From: Mucilaginibacter frigoritolerans
GTDB taxonomy: Bacteria > Bacteroidota > Bacteroidia > Sphingobacteriales > Sphingobacteriaceae
DNA length: 64,000 bases
Direction of reading: 5' to 3'
Assembly (NCBI RefSeq): GCF_007830615.1
Contig: NZ_VLLI01000001.1
Coordinates: forward strand, 609,276-673,275
Numbering within the stretch: the stretch's first letter is position 1; every line of letters starts with the position of its first letter. Shown piece after piece: positions 28,630 to 37,685 of this stretch. The notes beneath the pieces were generated by a model that saw only the letters and a program-made list of their open reading frames with translations, searched no databases and was not told the origin of the DNA. Position numbers and translations under genes: made by a program.

Positions 28630-30054
28630 ATGGCTGAAGAAAAAGAGGACAATAAAATGTCAAACCCTTCCAGGCGGGATTTCCTGAAAACCGGAACAAT
28701 TGCTGCTGCAAGCTTTATGATTGTGCCCCGCTTTGTACTGGGTGGTAAAGGTTACACAGCACCAAGTGACCGTTTAATTATTGCCAGCGTTGGTGTTGGC
28801 GGTAAAGGTGCTGACGATATTAATCACTTCGATAAAACAGGGAAAGCCGAAATGGCATTCTTATGTGATGTGGATGATGAACGAGCAGCCGGAAGTGTTA
28901 AAAAGTTCCCGAAAGCTACCTATTATAAAGACTGGCGCAAGTTATTCGATAAAGAACATAAAAACTTTGATGCCGTTTCTGTTTCAACCCCCGATCATAC
29001 ACACGGCATCGTTGCCTATCATGCTATGCAATTAGGCAAGCATGTTTATGTACAAAAACCATTAACGCATGATATTGCCGAGGCCCGTTTATTAACAGAA
29101 GCGGCTAAAAAATATAAAGTGGTAACCCAAATGGGTAACCAGGGAGCATCAAACGATGGTACTCGCCAGTTAGCAGAATGGTATGATGCTGATATTATTG
29201 GTGATGTTCATACCATTTATTGCTGGACTAATCGCCCTGTTTGGCCTCAGGGTATTCCATGGCCTACTGCCCAGGCTAATATTCCGTCAACACTTGACTG
29301 GGATTTATGGCTAGGTACGGCTCCGCAAAAAAATTATGTAGATAATCTGGTTCCATTTAACTGGCGCGGATGGTGGGATTATGGTACAGGTGCATTAGGC
29401 GATATGGGTTGCCACCTTGTGGAGGCTCCATTCCGTGTGCTTGGCTTACAATATGCAAAAGACGTACAAGCTAGTGTAGGTACGGTTTATGTTGGTGAGT
29501 TTAAACAAGGTCGTTTCCCTGATAGCTGTCCTCCGTCAAGCCATATTACTTTAACTTTTCCTAAAACCAGCAAAACCAAAGGTGATGTAACTGTTCACTG
29601 GATGGATGGTGGTATTCAGCCAGAAAGACCTGAAGAGTTAGGTCCTAACGAACGTTTTGGCGATGATGGCAACGGAACATTGTTTATTGGTACAAAGGGT
29701 AAAATGATTGCCAGCACATATTCAGCTGATCCATTATTATTGCCAACTTCGCGTACAACAGAAGTTAAAGTGCCACAAACAATAGCACGTGTTCCCGGAC
29801 AATCAAATGGTCATTACGGACAATGGATTGAAGGTTGTTTAGCCGGCTATGGTAAAACTCAGCTAAGCTCATCATTTGATGTTGCTGGTCCGTTAACAGA
29901 AGCGCTTTTAATGGCTAACTTGGCTGTAAGAGGGCATGAACTTAAAGGCGGTCACATTAAAATGGTTTGGGATAACGAGGCCATGAAAATAACCAACTTT
30001 GATGATGTTAACCAGTATGTTAAACGCCAGTACAGGGAAGGCTGGACGTTATAA
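28630..30054 (+). CDS. Tat-exported Gfo/Idh/MocA-family oxidoreductase
   Basis: 474 residues. A near-perfect twin-arginine signal SRRDFLKTGTIAAASFMIVP starts after a short charged extension; an alternative ATG lies at 28657, right before the signal. The Rossmann fold (IASVGVGGKGADDINHF), the KPL motif in HVYVQKPLTHDIAEA and the family C-terminal beta sheet with GDMGCHLVEAPFRVL follow. The family uses tightly bound or cycling NAD(P). A periplasmic location suggests a non-dissociating cofactor and internal redox cycling, as reported for glycoside-processing members. It lies 19 bases after the second GMC gene. Confidence 0.9.
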   Translation: MAEEKEDNKMSNPSRRDFLKTGTIAAASFMIVPRFVLGGKGYTAPSDRLIIASVGVGGKGADDINHFDKTGKAEMAFLCDVDDERAAGSVKKFPKATYYKDWRKLFDKEHKNFDAVSVSTPDHTHGIVAYHAMQLGKHVYVQKPLTHDIAEARLLTEAAKKYKVVTQMGNQGASNDGTRQLAEWYDADIIGDVHTIYCWTNRPVWPQGIPWPTAQANIPSTLDWDLWLGTAPQKNYVDNLVPFNWRGWWDYGTGALGDMGCHLVEAPFRVLGLQYAKDVQASVGTVYVGEFKQGRFPDSCPPSSHITLTFPKTSKTKGDVTVHWMDGGIQPERPEELGPNERFGDDGNGTLFIGTKGKMIASTYSADPLLLPTSRTTEVKVPQTIARVPGQSNGHYGQWIEGCLAGYGKTQLSSSFDVAGPLTEALLMANLAVRGHELKGGHIKMVWDNEAMKITNFDDVNQYVKRQYREGWTL

Positions 30055-30102
30055 TCCGCTAATTCAAAAAAATAAATTGTAATTCATTAATCAATAAATA
30101 AA

Positions 30103-30723
30103 ATGAATAGAAGAGACGCCATAGGTAAAGTTGCCCTGTTAATGGGTGGTGCCGTAATAGGTGCTGAATTCTTTATTTCAGGATGTAAATCAACCTCAAC
30201 GCAGGTAAGCGATTTGTTTGATACAGATCATGTTGCCTTTTTAAATGAGGTGGCTGATACTATATTACCCACAACCAGCTCACCAGGTGCAAAAGCGGCA
30301 AATGTAGGCCAATTTATGGCTGTAATGGTACGTGATTGCTATACTCCTGCCGATCAGAAAATATTTTTGGAAGGCTTAACCAAATTGGATGACGCCGGAA
30401 AAAAACAATATAGCAGCAAATTCCTGGATCTGACTCCCGCACAGCGCATTGATTTATTAGTGGCTTTAGACAAAGAACAAAAAGCCTTTACTGCCGATAG
30501 AAATAAAAAGCTTGATGCAGATAAAATTGCACATAAAGGTGATGATAAATATAAACCGATTGAATTGCCTAACCACTATTTCAGAATGATGAAAGAGTTG
30601 ACCCTATTGGGTTACTTTACATCAGAAATTGGTGCTACCAAAGCTTTACGCTACATAGCCGTACCGGGACACTATGACGGTAACTTGCCATACAAAAAAG
30701 GCGATAAGGCCTGGGCGACCTAA
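30103..30723 (+). CDS. Gluconate 2-dehydrogenase subunit 3 family protein (Tat lipoprotein), second copy
   Basis: 206 residues. The twin-arginine start MNRRDAIGKVALLMGGAVIG ends at a lipobox-like FFISGC, so it is again a Tat lipoprotein. The conserved family parts are FLNEVADTILPTTSSPGAKA, VRDCYTPADQK, LTLLGYFTSEIGATKAL and VPGHYDGNLPY. It is paralogous to the protein encoded at 24439. It is separated from the second GMC gene by one oxidoreductase gene but is the most plausible partner and Tat carrier for it. Confidence 0.9.
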   Translation: MNRRDAIGKVALLMGGAVIGAEFFISGCKSTSTQVSDLFDTDHVAFLNEVADTILPTTSSPGAKAANVGQFMAVMVRDCYTPADQKIFLEGLTKLDDAGKKQYSSKFLDLTPAQRIDLLVALDKEQKAFTADRNKKLDADKIAHKGDDKYKPIELPNHYFRMMKELTLLGYFTSEIGATKALRYIAVPGHYDGNLPYKKGDKAWAT

Positions 30724-30728
30724 ATAAT

Positions 30729-30834
30729 AATTATTGAGTTATTGAATGATGGAATTATTGATTGGAACCAATAAAAATCAATAATTTTATCATTCATTAT
30801 CTATTTAAATCAATAATTCACTAAATCAATAATT
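30729..30834. repeat. Cluster of AAATCAATAATT direct and inverted copies
   Basis: Three direct copies of AAATCAATAATT (30775-30786, 30807-30818, 30823-30834) are preceded by two inverted copies (AATTATTGAGTT at 30729-30740 and AATTATTGATT at 30753-30763). They fill the 123-base gap between the second small-subunit gene and the next oxidoreductase gene. They could be operator sites, a degenerate mobile repeat or an RNA structure; sequence alone does not decide. Confidence 0.6.
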
Positions 30835-30846
30835 TAACACAAAAAT

Positions 30847-32016
30847 ATGGGTCATAGAAAACTCCGCATGGGAATGATAGGCGGGGGGAAAGATGCTTTT
30901 ATAGGAGCTATTCACAGAATTGCCGCCAATATGGACGGCCAGATAGAACTGGTTTGTGGTGCGCTAAGTATGCATAAAGACGTTGCGCAGGAAAGCGGAC
31001 GTATGCTTTATTTACCTGAAGACAGGATTTACGTTAGTTACCAGGAGATGATAGTTGCTGAAAGTAAACTTCCTGTTGATGTGCGAATGGATTTTGTAAC
31101 TATAGTAACGCCAAATTTTGTGCATTTCGCTCCGGCAATGCTGGCACTTGAATATGGCTTTAACGTAGTTATTGAAAAGCCCATCACTTTTACTTTAGAT
31201 GAAGCTAAACAGTTAAGAAAAAAGCTTGAAGAAACCGGGCTGATGCTTTTATTAACGCATACTTATTCTGGGTATCCATTGGTGAAAGAAGCCAGGCAGA
31301 TTGTTAAAGGCGGATCATTAGGAAAAATAAGAAAGATTTATGTAGAGTATATTCAGGGGTGGTTGAGTAAGCTTTCTGAAAAAGAGGGCAATGCACAGGC
31401 TGCCTGGAGAACCGATCCTTCCAAATCAGGAAAGAGTGGCTGTATGGGCGATATTGGAACCCATGCTGCACATTTAGCCGAATATATTTCTGGTTTAAAA
31501 ATTGTCCAGTTAAACGCATCATTAAACACTGTTGTTGAAGGCAGATTGCTTGATGATGATGGCGCTATTTTGTTACGTTTTGAAGAAAACGCTACAGGTG
31601 TTTTAACCGCATCACAGGTAGCTGCCGGTGAGGAAAATGCGCTTAAAATTCGTGTTTATGGCGAAAATGGAAGCTTGGAATGGGAGCAGATGGAACCAAA
31701 TACCCTTACCTTAAAATGGTTAGATAAACCGGCGCAAACTTTAAGAGCCGGTGCAAATTATACTGATAGGGAATCTATTTATGCAACGCATAATGCCCGT
31801 ACACCGGGTGGTCACCCTGAAGGTTATCTGGAAGCATTTGGGAACCTGTATCGCAATTTTGCTTTGACCTTGCAGGCAAAATTAAATAACGAAACACCAA
31901 AGCCAGAATGGTTAGATTTTCCGGGGATTGAAGATGGTATCCGTGGTATGGCATTTATTGAAAATGTTGTGGCCTCAAATAGCAGTAACGAAAAATGGAC
32001 TGATTACGTTATTTAA
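30847..32016 (+). CDS. Cytoplasmic Gfo/Idh/MocA-family oxidoreductase
   Basis: 389 residues, no signal peptide. The N-terminal Rossmann domain starts LRMGMIGGGKDAFIGAIHR, has TPNFVHFAPAMLALEYGF and the family motif IEKPITFTLDEAK. The C-terminal substrate domain contains CMGDIGTHAAHLAEYISG with the candidate catalytic His region. It is probably an NAD(P)-dependent sugar or keto-sugar oxidoreductase. It forms a pair with the signal-less TIM-barrel protein encoded at 32101, and I read these two as the cytoplasmic arm of the cluster. Confidence 0.92.
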   Translation: MGHRKLRMGMIGGGKDAFIGAIHRIAANMDGQIELVCGALSMHKDVAQESGRMLYLPEDRIYVSYQEMIVAESKLPVDVRMDFVTIVTPNFVHFAPAMLALEYGFNVVIEKPITFTLDEAKQLRKKLEETGLMLLLTHTYSGYPLVKEARQIVKGGSLGKIRKIYVEYIQGWLSKLSEKEGNAQAAWRTDPSKSGKSGCMGDIGTHAAHLAEYISGLKIVQLNASLNTVVEGRLLDDDGAILLRFEENATGVLTASQVAAGEENALKIRVYGENGSLEWEQMEPNTLTLKWLDKPAQTLRAGANYTDRESIYATHNARTPGGHPEGYLEAFGNLYRNFALTLQAKLNNETPKPEWLDFPGIEDGIRGMAFIENVVASNSSNEKWTDYVI

Positions 32017-32100
32017 TCTTTACAGCTAAAAGCACGGTAACAGAATTTTAACACATTAGTTTATCATCCAAAAACTAATGCCAATTGACTAAATAAACCA

Positions 32101-33156
32101 ATGACTACAATAAAAGGCCCTGCCATATTTATAGCTCAATTTATAGGCGATGAAGCGCCGTTTAATAACCTGGAATCTATTTGTACCTGGGCCAAAAACC
32201 TTGGATACAAAGGATTGCAGTTACCAACGCTGGATGCCCGGTTTATTGACTTACAGAAAGCTGCTGAAAGCAAAACTTATGCTGATGAACTGAAAGGCTG
32301 TGTTAATGCCTGCGGATTGGAAATTACAGAACTATCAACCCATTTACAGGGACAACTGGTTGCAGTAAACCCTGTGTATGATACGCTTTTTGACGGTTTT
32401 GCACCTGAGGCTTATCGCAATAATCCAAAAGCAAGGCAGGAGTGGGCCGTTCAACAGGTAAAATATGCGGCTAAAGCATCGCAGAATTTAGGCTTAAATG
32501 CTTCCGTTACTTTTAGTGGCGCATTGCTTTGGCCAATGATGTACCCATGGCCTCAAAGGCCAGCCGGCATTGTTGACACAGCATTTGATGAGTTGGCCAA
32601 ACGCTGGAAACCTATTTTGGATGTTTATGAAGATTGTGGCATCGACTTATGTTATGAAATACATCCGGGTGAAGATCTTCACGATGGTATCACTTATGAA
32701 ATGTTTCTGGATAAGGTAAATCATCACAAGCGTGCATGTTTGCTTTATGATCCATCCCACTTTGTTTTGCAGTGCCTTAATTATCTGGAATATATTGATA
32801 ATTATCACGAACGCATTAAAATGTTCCATGTAAAGGATGCCGAATTTAACCCAACCGGTAAACAAGGTGTTTACGGTGGCTACCAGAACTGGATTGACCG
32901 TGCAGGCCGTTTCCGCTCATTAGGCGATGGTCAGGTTGATTTTAAGATCATTTTCAGCAAGCTTGCTCAATATGATTATAAAGGATGGGCTGTGCTGGAA
33001 TGGGAATGCGCATTGAAACACCCCGAAGATGGTGCACGTGAAGGTGCCGAATTTATTAAAAATCATATTATAAGGGTAACAGATAAAGCTTTTGATGACT
33101 TTGCATCTTCCGGATCAAATGATTCCTTTAATAGAAAAACATTGGGTATTGATTGA
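32101..33156 (+). CDS. Cytoplasmic sugar phosphate isomerase/epimerase-like TIM-barrel protein
   Basis: 351 residues, no signal peptide. It is an AP-endonuclease-2-type TIM barrel with candidate metal ligands in CYEIHPGED, LLYDPSHF, MFHVKDAE and VLEWECAL. It is longer than the exported paralogues (292-306) through an inserted segment at about 225-255 (TGKQGVYGGYQNWIDRAGRF). It follows the cytoplasmic Gfo/Idh/MocA gene. This pairing recurs in Bacteroidota sugar and inositol catabolic clusters, so an isomerase or dehydratase step after import is likely. Confidence 0.9.
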   Translation: MTTIKGPAIFIAQFIGDEAPFNNLESICTWAKNLGYKGLQLPTLDARFIDLQKAAESKTYADELKGCVNACGLEITELSTHLQGQLVAVNPVYDTLFDGFAPEAYRNNPKARQEWAVQQVKYAAKASQNLGLNASVTFSGALLWPMMYPWPQRPAGIVDTAFDELAKRWKPILDVYEDCGIDLCYEIHPGEDLHDGITYEMFLDKVNHHKRACLLYDPSHFVLQCLNYLEYIDNYHERIKMFHVKDAEFNPTGKQGVYGGYQNWIDRAGRFRSLGDGQVDFKIIFSKLAQYDYKGWAVLEWECALKHPEDGAREGAEFIKNHIIRVTDKAFDDFASSGSNDSFNRKTLGID

Positions 33157-33253
33157 AATGCCTGATCATTTATAAATAAATTTTGACCAAAAAGTATATA
33201 TTTATCGCATCGTATAAATATTAATTTTATTCCATATCAATTTAAGTAAAATC

Positions 33254-33685
33254 ATGAAAAAAGTTTTTGTAGTTCTGTGTATAAGTGCAGCTTTAGCAGC
33301 TTGCGGTGGATCAAAATCAGGCAGTGGAAGTGCTGATAGTACTTCAGCATCAAATGAAACAGCCAAAACCGCTGAGAGCAATGCTGATACAAATGCCACT
33401 AAAACAGGGACAGAAAGCACTGCCTCAACAGCTCCTGGCGCAAAATTGATTGCTGCAAATGATTGCAGTACCTGCCACAAAGTTGACACAAAAGTAATAG
33501 GGCCTGCATTTCAGGATGTTGCCAATAAATATCCAGCAACCGAGGCCAATATCGATACCCTGGCTAATAAAGTAATTAAAGGTGGTAAAGGTAACTGGGG
33601 CGATATCCCAATGGCGGCGCACCCAACCCTTGCCTTAGCCGATGCTAAAGTGATGGTGCAATACATCCTTTCGCTAAAAAAATAA
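33254..33685 (+). CDS. c-type cytochrome lipoprotein
   Basis: 143 residues. A lipoprotein signal (CISAALAACGGS) precedes a 40-residue Ser/Thr/Ala linker and a single cytochrome c domain (about 63-143) with the haem site CSTCH, the IGPAF segment and a distal methionine in DIPMAAHP. A membrane-tethered periplasmic electron carrier is predicted. Its position in the cluster makes it the natural acceptor for the two GMC/small-subunit dehydrogenases, since comparable complexes use a cytochrome c subunit. Confidence 0.92.
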   Translation: MKKVFVVLCISAALAACGGSKSGSGSADSTSASNETAKTAESNADTNATKTGTESTASTAPGAKLIAANDCSTCHKVDTKVIGPAFQDVANKYPATEANIDTLANKVIKGGKGNWGDIPMAAHPTLALADAKVMVQYILSLKK

Positions 33686-33731
33686 ACCAACCTAACCAAA
33701 CCTGAGAAACCAATTTTTAAACTATAAAATA

Positions 33732-34970
33732 ATGAGCACTGCAATAAGAGTTAAATTATCTTTAATGATGTTCCTTGAATTTTTTATTTGGGGAGCATGG
33801 TTCGTAACTTTAGGTCCTTTTTTGGGTAATACTCTTCATGCCACAGGTGCACAAACAGGTGCTGTGTTCTCAACGCAGTCCTGGGGTGCTATCATTGCAC
33901 CTTTCATTATTGGTTTAATTGCCGACAGGTATTTTAATGCAGAGCGAATATTAGGTATTCTGCATATTTTGGGTGCTGTTTTAATGTACCAGATGTATAA
34001 AGCAACAGACGTTTCTGTGTTTTATCCTTATGTATTAGGTTATATGGTATTGTATATGCCAACGTTAGCATTGGTAAATTCAGTTTCATTTAATCAAATT
34101 GGAGATCCTGAAAAAGAGTTCTCCAGCATTCGGGTATGGGGAACTATCGGCTGGATAGTTGCCGGTTTAGCTATCAGCTATTTGTTTCACTGGGATTCAC
34201 CAGATGGAGTAAAGAGCGGATTTTTGAAGAATACCTTTATGATGGCAGGAATTGCCTCCCTGATTTTAGGATTGTTCAGCTTTAGTTTACCGGCTACTCC
34301 TCCTAAAACCCCAACTGGCGAGAAAGTAAGTATTTCCCAATTACTTGGGCTTGATGCTTTGAAGTTATTAAAAGACAAAAACTTTGCAGTATTTTTTATT
34401 GCTTCAATTTTAATTTGTATCCCGCTGGCTTTTTACTACCAAAATGCAAGTAACTTTTTAACAGATATTAAGGTTAATAATCCTACCGGAAAAATGACTA
34501 TCGGTCAAGGTTCTGAGGTATTATTTATGCTTTGTCTGCCTATTTTCTTTAAAAAGTTCGGTTTCAAGAAAACCATTCTGGTTGGTATGTTGGCGTGGGC
34601 ACTGCGTTATGCAATGTTTGCTTATGGTAATGCAGGCGAATTGAGCTTTATGCTTATAATTGGTATTGCACTTCACGGCGTATGTTATGACTTTTTCTTT
34701 GTGTCCGGACAGATTTACACCGATTCTAAAGCTGGTCCGCAGTACAAAAGCGCTGCGCAGGGTTTAATTACGTTAGCCACTTATGGTGTTGGTATGTTAA
34801 TCGGGTTTTATGTAGCGGGTTTAATATCTGATAGTTATAATTCTGCTGCAGGGCACGATTGGAAGATGATTTGGTTGATACCTGCTGGGATTGCTGCTGC
34901 TGTATTTTTATTGTTCGCAGTGTTTTTTAAAGATAAGAGTCAAATTCAAACGTCATCAGTACAATCATAA
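33732..34970 (+). CDS. MFS transporter of the nucleoside:H+ symporter (NupG/XapB) type
   Basis: 412 residues with about 12 hydrophobic helices, the usual length for NupG. The family start is VKLSLMMFLEFFIWGAWFVT and LGPFLGNTL; the loops IGDPEKEFSSIRVWGTIGWI and VSGQIYTDSKAGPQYKSAAQG match this branch. In Bacteroidota, such transporters often sit in sugar-oxidation clusters rather than with nucleoside genes, so here it may import a keto-sugar or small glycoside across the inner membrane (inference). It lies 46 bases after the cytochrome gene and 10 before the next gene. Confidence 0.9.
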   Translation: MSTAIRVKLSLMMFLEFFIWGAWFVTLGPFLGNTLHATGAQTGAVFSTQSWGAIIAPFIIGLIADRYFNAERILGILHILGAVLMYQMYKATDVSVFYPYVLGYMVLYMPTLALVNSVSFNQIGDPEKEFSSIRVWGTIGWIVAGLAISYLFHWDSPDGVKSGFLKNTFMMAGIASLILGLFSFSLPATPPKTPTGEKVSISQLLGLDALKLLKDKNFAVFFIASILICIPLAFYYQNASNFLTDIKVNNPTGKMTIGQGSEVLFMLCLPIFFKKFGFKKTILVGMLAWALRYAMFAYGNAGELSFMLIIGIALHGVCYDFFFVSGQIYTDSKAGPQYKSAAQGLITLATYGVGMLIGFYVAGLISDSYNSAAGHDWKMIWLIPAGIAAAVFLLFAVFFKDKSQIQTSSVQS

Positions 34971-34980
34971 AGATCCACTT

Positions 34981-35871
34981 ATGGCAACTCAACAAAACAG
35001 AAGATCGGCAATCAGGAATATTGTTGCCGGTACAGCAGCTATAACAGCTACAGGTATGTTATCATCATTCAAGAAAGAAGAGATAAAAGAAACATTGTCT
35101 GATAAGCTGAAAGGGAATATTAACCATTCGGTTTCACCCTGGTGCTATAGCGAACTCACGCTCGATCAACTTTGTGAAGTCTCTAAACAAATTGGTATAA
35201 CCGGAATTGACCTTTGCGGACCTAAAGACTGGCCCATATTACAAAAACACGGCATGTATTCGCCAATGTGTAACGGGGCCGAGATAAATCTGACGGATGG
35301 TTTTGGAGATAAGCAATTTCATGCAACCCTGCAGAAGAATTATTCGGATATGATTCCATTGGTTGCAAAAAACGGGTACAAAAATCTGATCTGTTTTAGC
35401 GGTAGTAGAAGAGGGAAAGACGATGAAACCGGATGGAATAACTGTGTAGAAGGTTTGAAGCCCATTGTTGCTTTAGCAGAGAAACATAATGTTGTTTTGG
35501 CGATGGAGTTACTTAACAGCAAAATAGATCACAAAGATTATCAGTGCAGTCGCGTAGAATGGGGCGTTGAACTGGCGAAAAGATTAAATTCAGAAAACTT
35601 TAAGCTGCTTTTTGATATTTACCATATGCAGATAATGGAAGGCGACATTATCAGAAATATCACTGATTATCACCAATACATATGCCATTTTCATACAGGT
35701 GGAATACCAGGTAGGCATGAGATTGATGATACCCAGGAGCTTTTTTATCCCGCCGTAATGCGGGCTATTGCAGCTACCGGGTTTAAAGGCTATGTTGGGC
35801 AGGAGTTTGTTCCGAAACAGGCTGATAAAGTAGCTTCCTTAAGGAACGCTATACACATTTGTGATGTGTAG
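34981..35871 (+). CDS. Tat-exported hydroxypyruvate-isomerase-like TIM-barrel protein
   Basis: 296 residues. The N-terminus MATQQNRRSAIRNIVAGTAA is a twin-arginine-like signal. The barrel has ligand-type motifs VLAMELLNSKIDH, LLFDIYHMQIMEGD, ICHFHTGGIPGRHEID and YVGQEFVPK, which mark the hydroxypyruvate isomerase (Hyi) branch. Being exported, it is unlikely to be a genuine glyoxylate-pathway enzyme; a keto-sugar or enediol isomerisation in the periplasm is more plausible. The ATG at 34981 is chosen because the upstream frame overlaps the transporter gene. Confidence 0.88.
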   Translation: MATQQNRRSAIRNIVAGTAAITATGMLSSFKKEEIKETLSDKLKGNINHSVSPWCYSELTLDQLCEVSKQIGITGIDLCGPKDWPILQKHGMYSPMCNGAEINLTDGFGDKQFHATLQKNYSDMIPLVAKNGYKNLICFSGSRRGKDDETGWNNCVEGLKPIVALAEKHNVVLAMELLNSKIDHKDYQCSRVEWGVELAKRLNSENFKLLFDIYHMQIMEGDIIRNITDYHQYICHFHTGGIPGRHEIDDTQELFYPAVMRAIAATGFKGYVGQEFVPKQADKVASLRNAIHICDV

Positions 35872-35926
35872 GTGAATGGGGTTTGCCCCAATTTATTAAA
35901 CCAACTACCAATTTTGAACAATAAAT

Positions 35927-36805
35927 ATGACTACGAGAAGGAAATTTTTAACCCAGGCAGGATTAATTTCAGCAGGGATGATGATAGCACCAAGATTATT
36001 ATCCGCTAAAGCCAATGATAAAGTTGTTGGATTGCAGCTCTACAGCTTGCGCGATCAATTGCCTGCTGATGTAAAAGGTGGTATTGCTAAAGTTGCTGCA
36101 GCCGGATATAAAGAAGTTGAACCTTTTGGGTATTCAAAAGAAAAGGGCTTTTGGGGGCTTGATGCAAAATCTTTCAGCACATTATTAAACGATAATGGAT
36201 TGAAAGCGCCAAGTGCACATTTTGGTATGGATGAATATTTTGTTCAAGGTAAAACTGAAGCACTGGAAAGCTATATTGAAGCCGCCAACATTTTAGGGAT
36301 GACCTATGTTATAGTTCCTTCAATAAATGGCGAGGTTTTAAAGAGCGCCGATCAGTTTAAAGAAGTTGCAAGTAAAATGAATAAGGCGGCTGAATTATGT
36401 GGTAAATCTGGCTTGAAATTAGGTTACCACAACCACAACTTTGAGTGGAAGCCTGTAGACGGCACTACTTTTTATGATGTTCTTTTAAAAGAAACAGATC
36501 CTAAACTGGTTAACATGGAAATGGATATTTACTGGGTGGTACGTGCCGGACAAGATCCGGTGGAATTGTTCAAAAAGAATCCTGGACGTTTTGCACTTTG
36601 CCATTTAAAAGATATGGACAAAACAGACCATAACCGGAATACCGAAATAGGAAGAGGTACTATTGATTTTAAAACCATTTTGAGCTATGCAAAACTTGCC
36701 GGCTTAAAGCATTTTATTGTTGAGCAGGAAAATTATATCAATATTGATCCATATGTAAGCATCACAGAAAGTGCTGCTTATGCAAAAAATATTTTGCATG
36801 TTTAA
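35927..36805 (+). CDS. Tat-exported sugar phosphate isomerase/epimerase-like TIM-barrel protein
   Basis: 292 residues. Tat signal TRRKFLTQAGLISAGMMIAP, then a TIM barrel (VVGLQLYSLRDQLPADVKGG; AGYKEVEPFGYS) with candidate metal ligands in GYHNHNFEW, NMEMDIYWV, LCHLKDMD and FIVEQENY. It is paralogous to the protein encoded at 23346 and immediately precedes the DUF1080 gene. That pairing fits an isomerase/hydratase acting on the product of 3-keto-glycoside cleavage (inference). Confidence 0.9.
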   Translation: MTTRRKFLTQAGLISAGMMIAPRLLSAKANDKVVGLQLYSLRDQLPADVKGGIAKVAAAGYKEVEPFGYSKEKGFWGLDAKSFSTLLNDNGLKAPSAHFGMDEYFVQGKTEALESYIEAANILGMTYVIVPSINGEVLKSADQFKEVASKMNKAAELCGKSGLKLGYHNHNFEWKPVDGTTFYDVLLKETDPKLVNMEMDIYWVVRAGQDPVELFKKNPGRFALCHLKDMDKTDHNRNTEIGRGTIDFKTILSYAKLAGLKHFIVEQENYINIDPYVSITESAAYAKNILHV

Positions 36806-36900
36806 TAAAGTAAATGGTTAGTAGGGAATGGCGGGTTTGTCCACCAATTATTACTAATTATTTGCTATTGATCCAGAATAAACCAATAAAACCTACTAAA

Positions 36901-37665
36901 ATGAAATATCAAATTTTGTTTACTGCATTATTATCAGGCAGCTTTTTTATGGCAAATGCACAACAGGCCAAACCTGAAGATACCGAAACATGGGATCCTA
37001 TCCCTAAAGTGGTTACACCGGGTGACTCGTTCAGAGATGCACCGTCAGATGCTATTATTTTGTTTAATGGAAAAAATCTCGACGAATGGGTTCAGGCTGA
37101 TGATCAATCACCCGCTAAATGGGATGTAGATGGAAATATCCTTACGGTAAATAAAAAATATGGTAATATTGAAACCAAAAGAAAGTTTACCAACTACCAA
37201 CTTCACCTTGAGTGGCGGGTACCTGCCAGTATTACAGGCTCGGGACAGGCTCGCGGCAATAGTGGTGTGTTTTTAGCATCATTAGGTAAAGGTGATGCCG
37301 GCTATGAGTTACAGGTTTTAGATTCATATAACAATAAAACTTATGTTAATGGGATGGCCGGTAGTATTTACAAACAAGCTATTCCGTTAGCTAACCCAGG
37401 CAGAAAGCCGGGTGAATGGCAGACTTATGACGTGGTTTGGACCGCTCCAACTTTTAATGAAGATGGTACGGTAAAAACCAAAGCCAGGGTAACGGTATTT
37501 TTTAACGGTGTATTGGTTGAAAATAACTTCGAATTGCTGGGCCCAACATTATATATTGGTAAACCAGCATATAAGCAACATGGCCCCGCATCAATAAAAC
37601 TACAAGCTCACGGCGATAAAAGCGAACCGCTAAGCTATCGTAATATTTGGGTTAGAGAACTGTAA
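36901..37665 (+). CDS. Secreted DUF1080 protein (3-keto-disaccharide hydrolase family)
   Basis: 254 residues from the ATG at 36901; the open frame upstream has no signal peptide and is non-coding. Signal peptide LLSGSFFMANAQ, then a concanavalin-like jelly-roll typical of DUF1080 (AIILFNGKNLDEWVQAD, ILTVNKKYGNIETKRKF, GNSGVFLASLG, YELQVLDSYNN, INLR-like closing strand LSYRNIWVREL). The Pfam family is annotated as 3-keto-disaccharide hydrolase, and members have been reported to cleave 3-keto-glycosides. This is the key clue to the chemistry of the whole cluster. It is the last gene before a strong terminator. Confidence 0.92.
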   Translation: MKYQILFTALLSGSFFMANAQQAKPEDTETWDPIPKVVTPGDSFRDAPSDAIILFNGKNLDEWVQADDQSPAKWDVDGNILTVNKKYGNIETKRKFTNYQLHLEWRVPASITGSGQARGNSGVFLASLGKGDAGYELQVLDSYNNKTYVNGMAGSIYKQAIPLANPGRKPGEWQTYDVVWTAPTFNEDGTVKTKARVTVFFNGVLVENNFELLGPTLYIGKPAYKQHGPASIKLQAHGDKSEPLSYRNIWVREL

Positions 37666-37685
37666 GTTTATTTAACCCTATAGTT

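Noticed and set aside
34891..34980. Upstream start of the hydroxypyruvate-isomerase-like gene
   Set aside because: It would overlap the transporter gene by 80 bases and bury the Tat signal inside the protein.
36814..36900. Upstream start of the DUF1080 gene
   Set aside because: The added residues have no signal-peptide character, while the ATG at 36901 begins a clear signal peptide.
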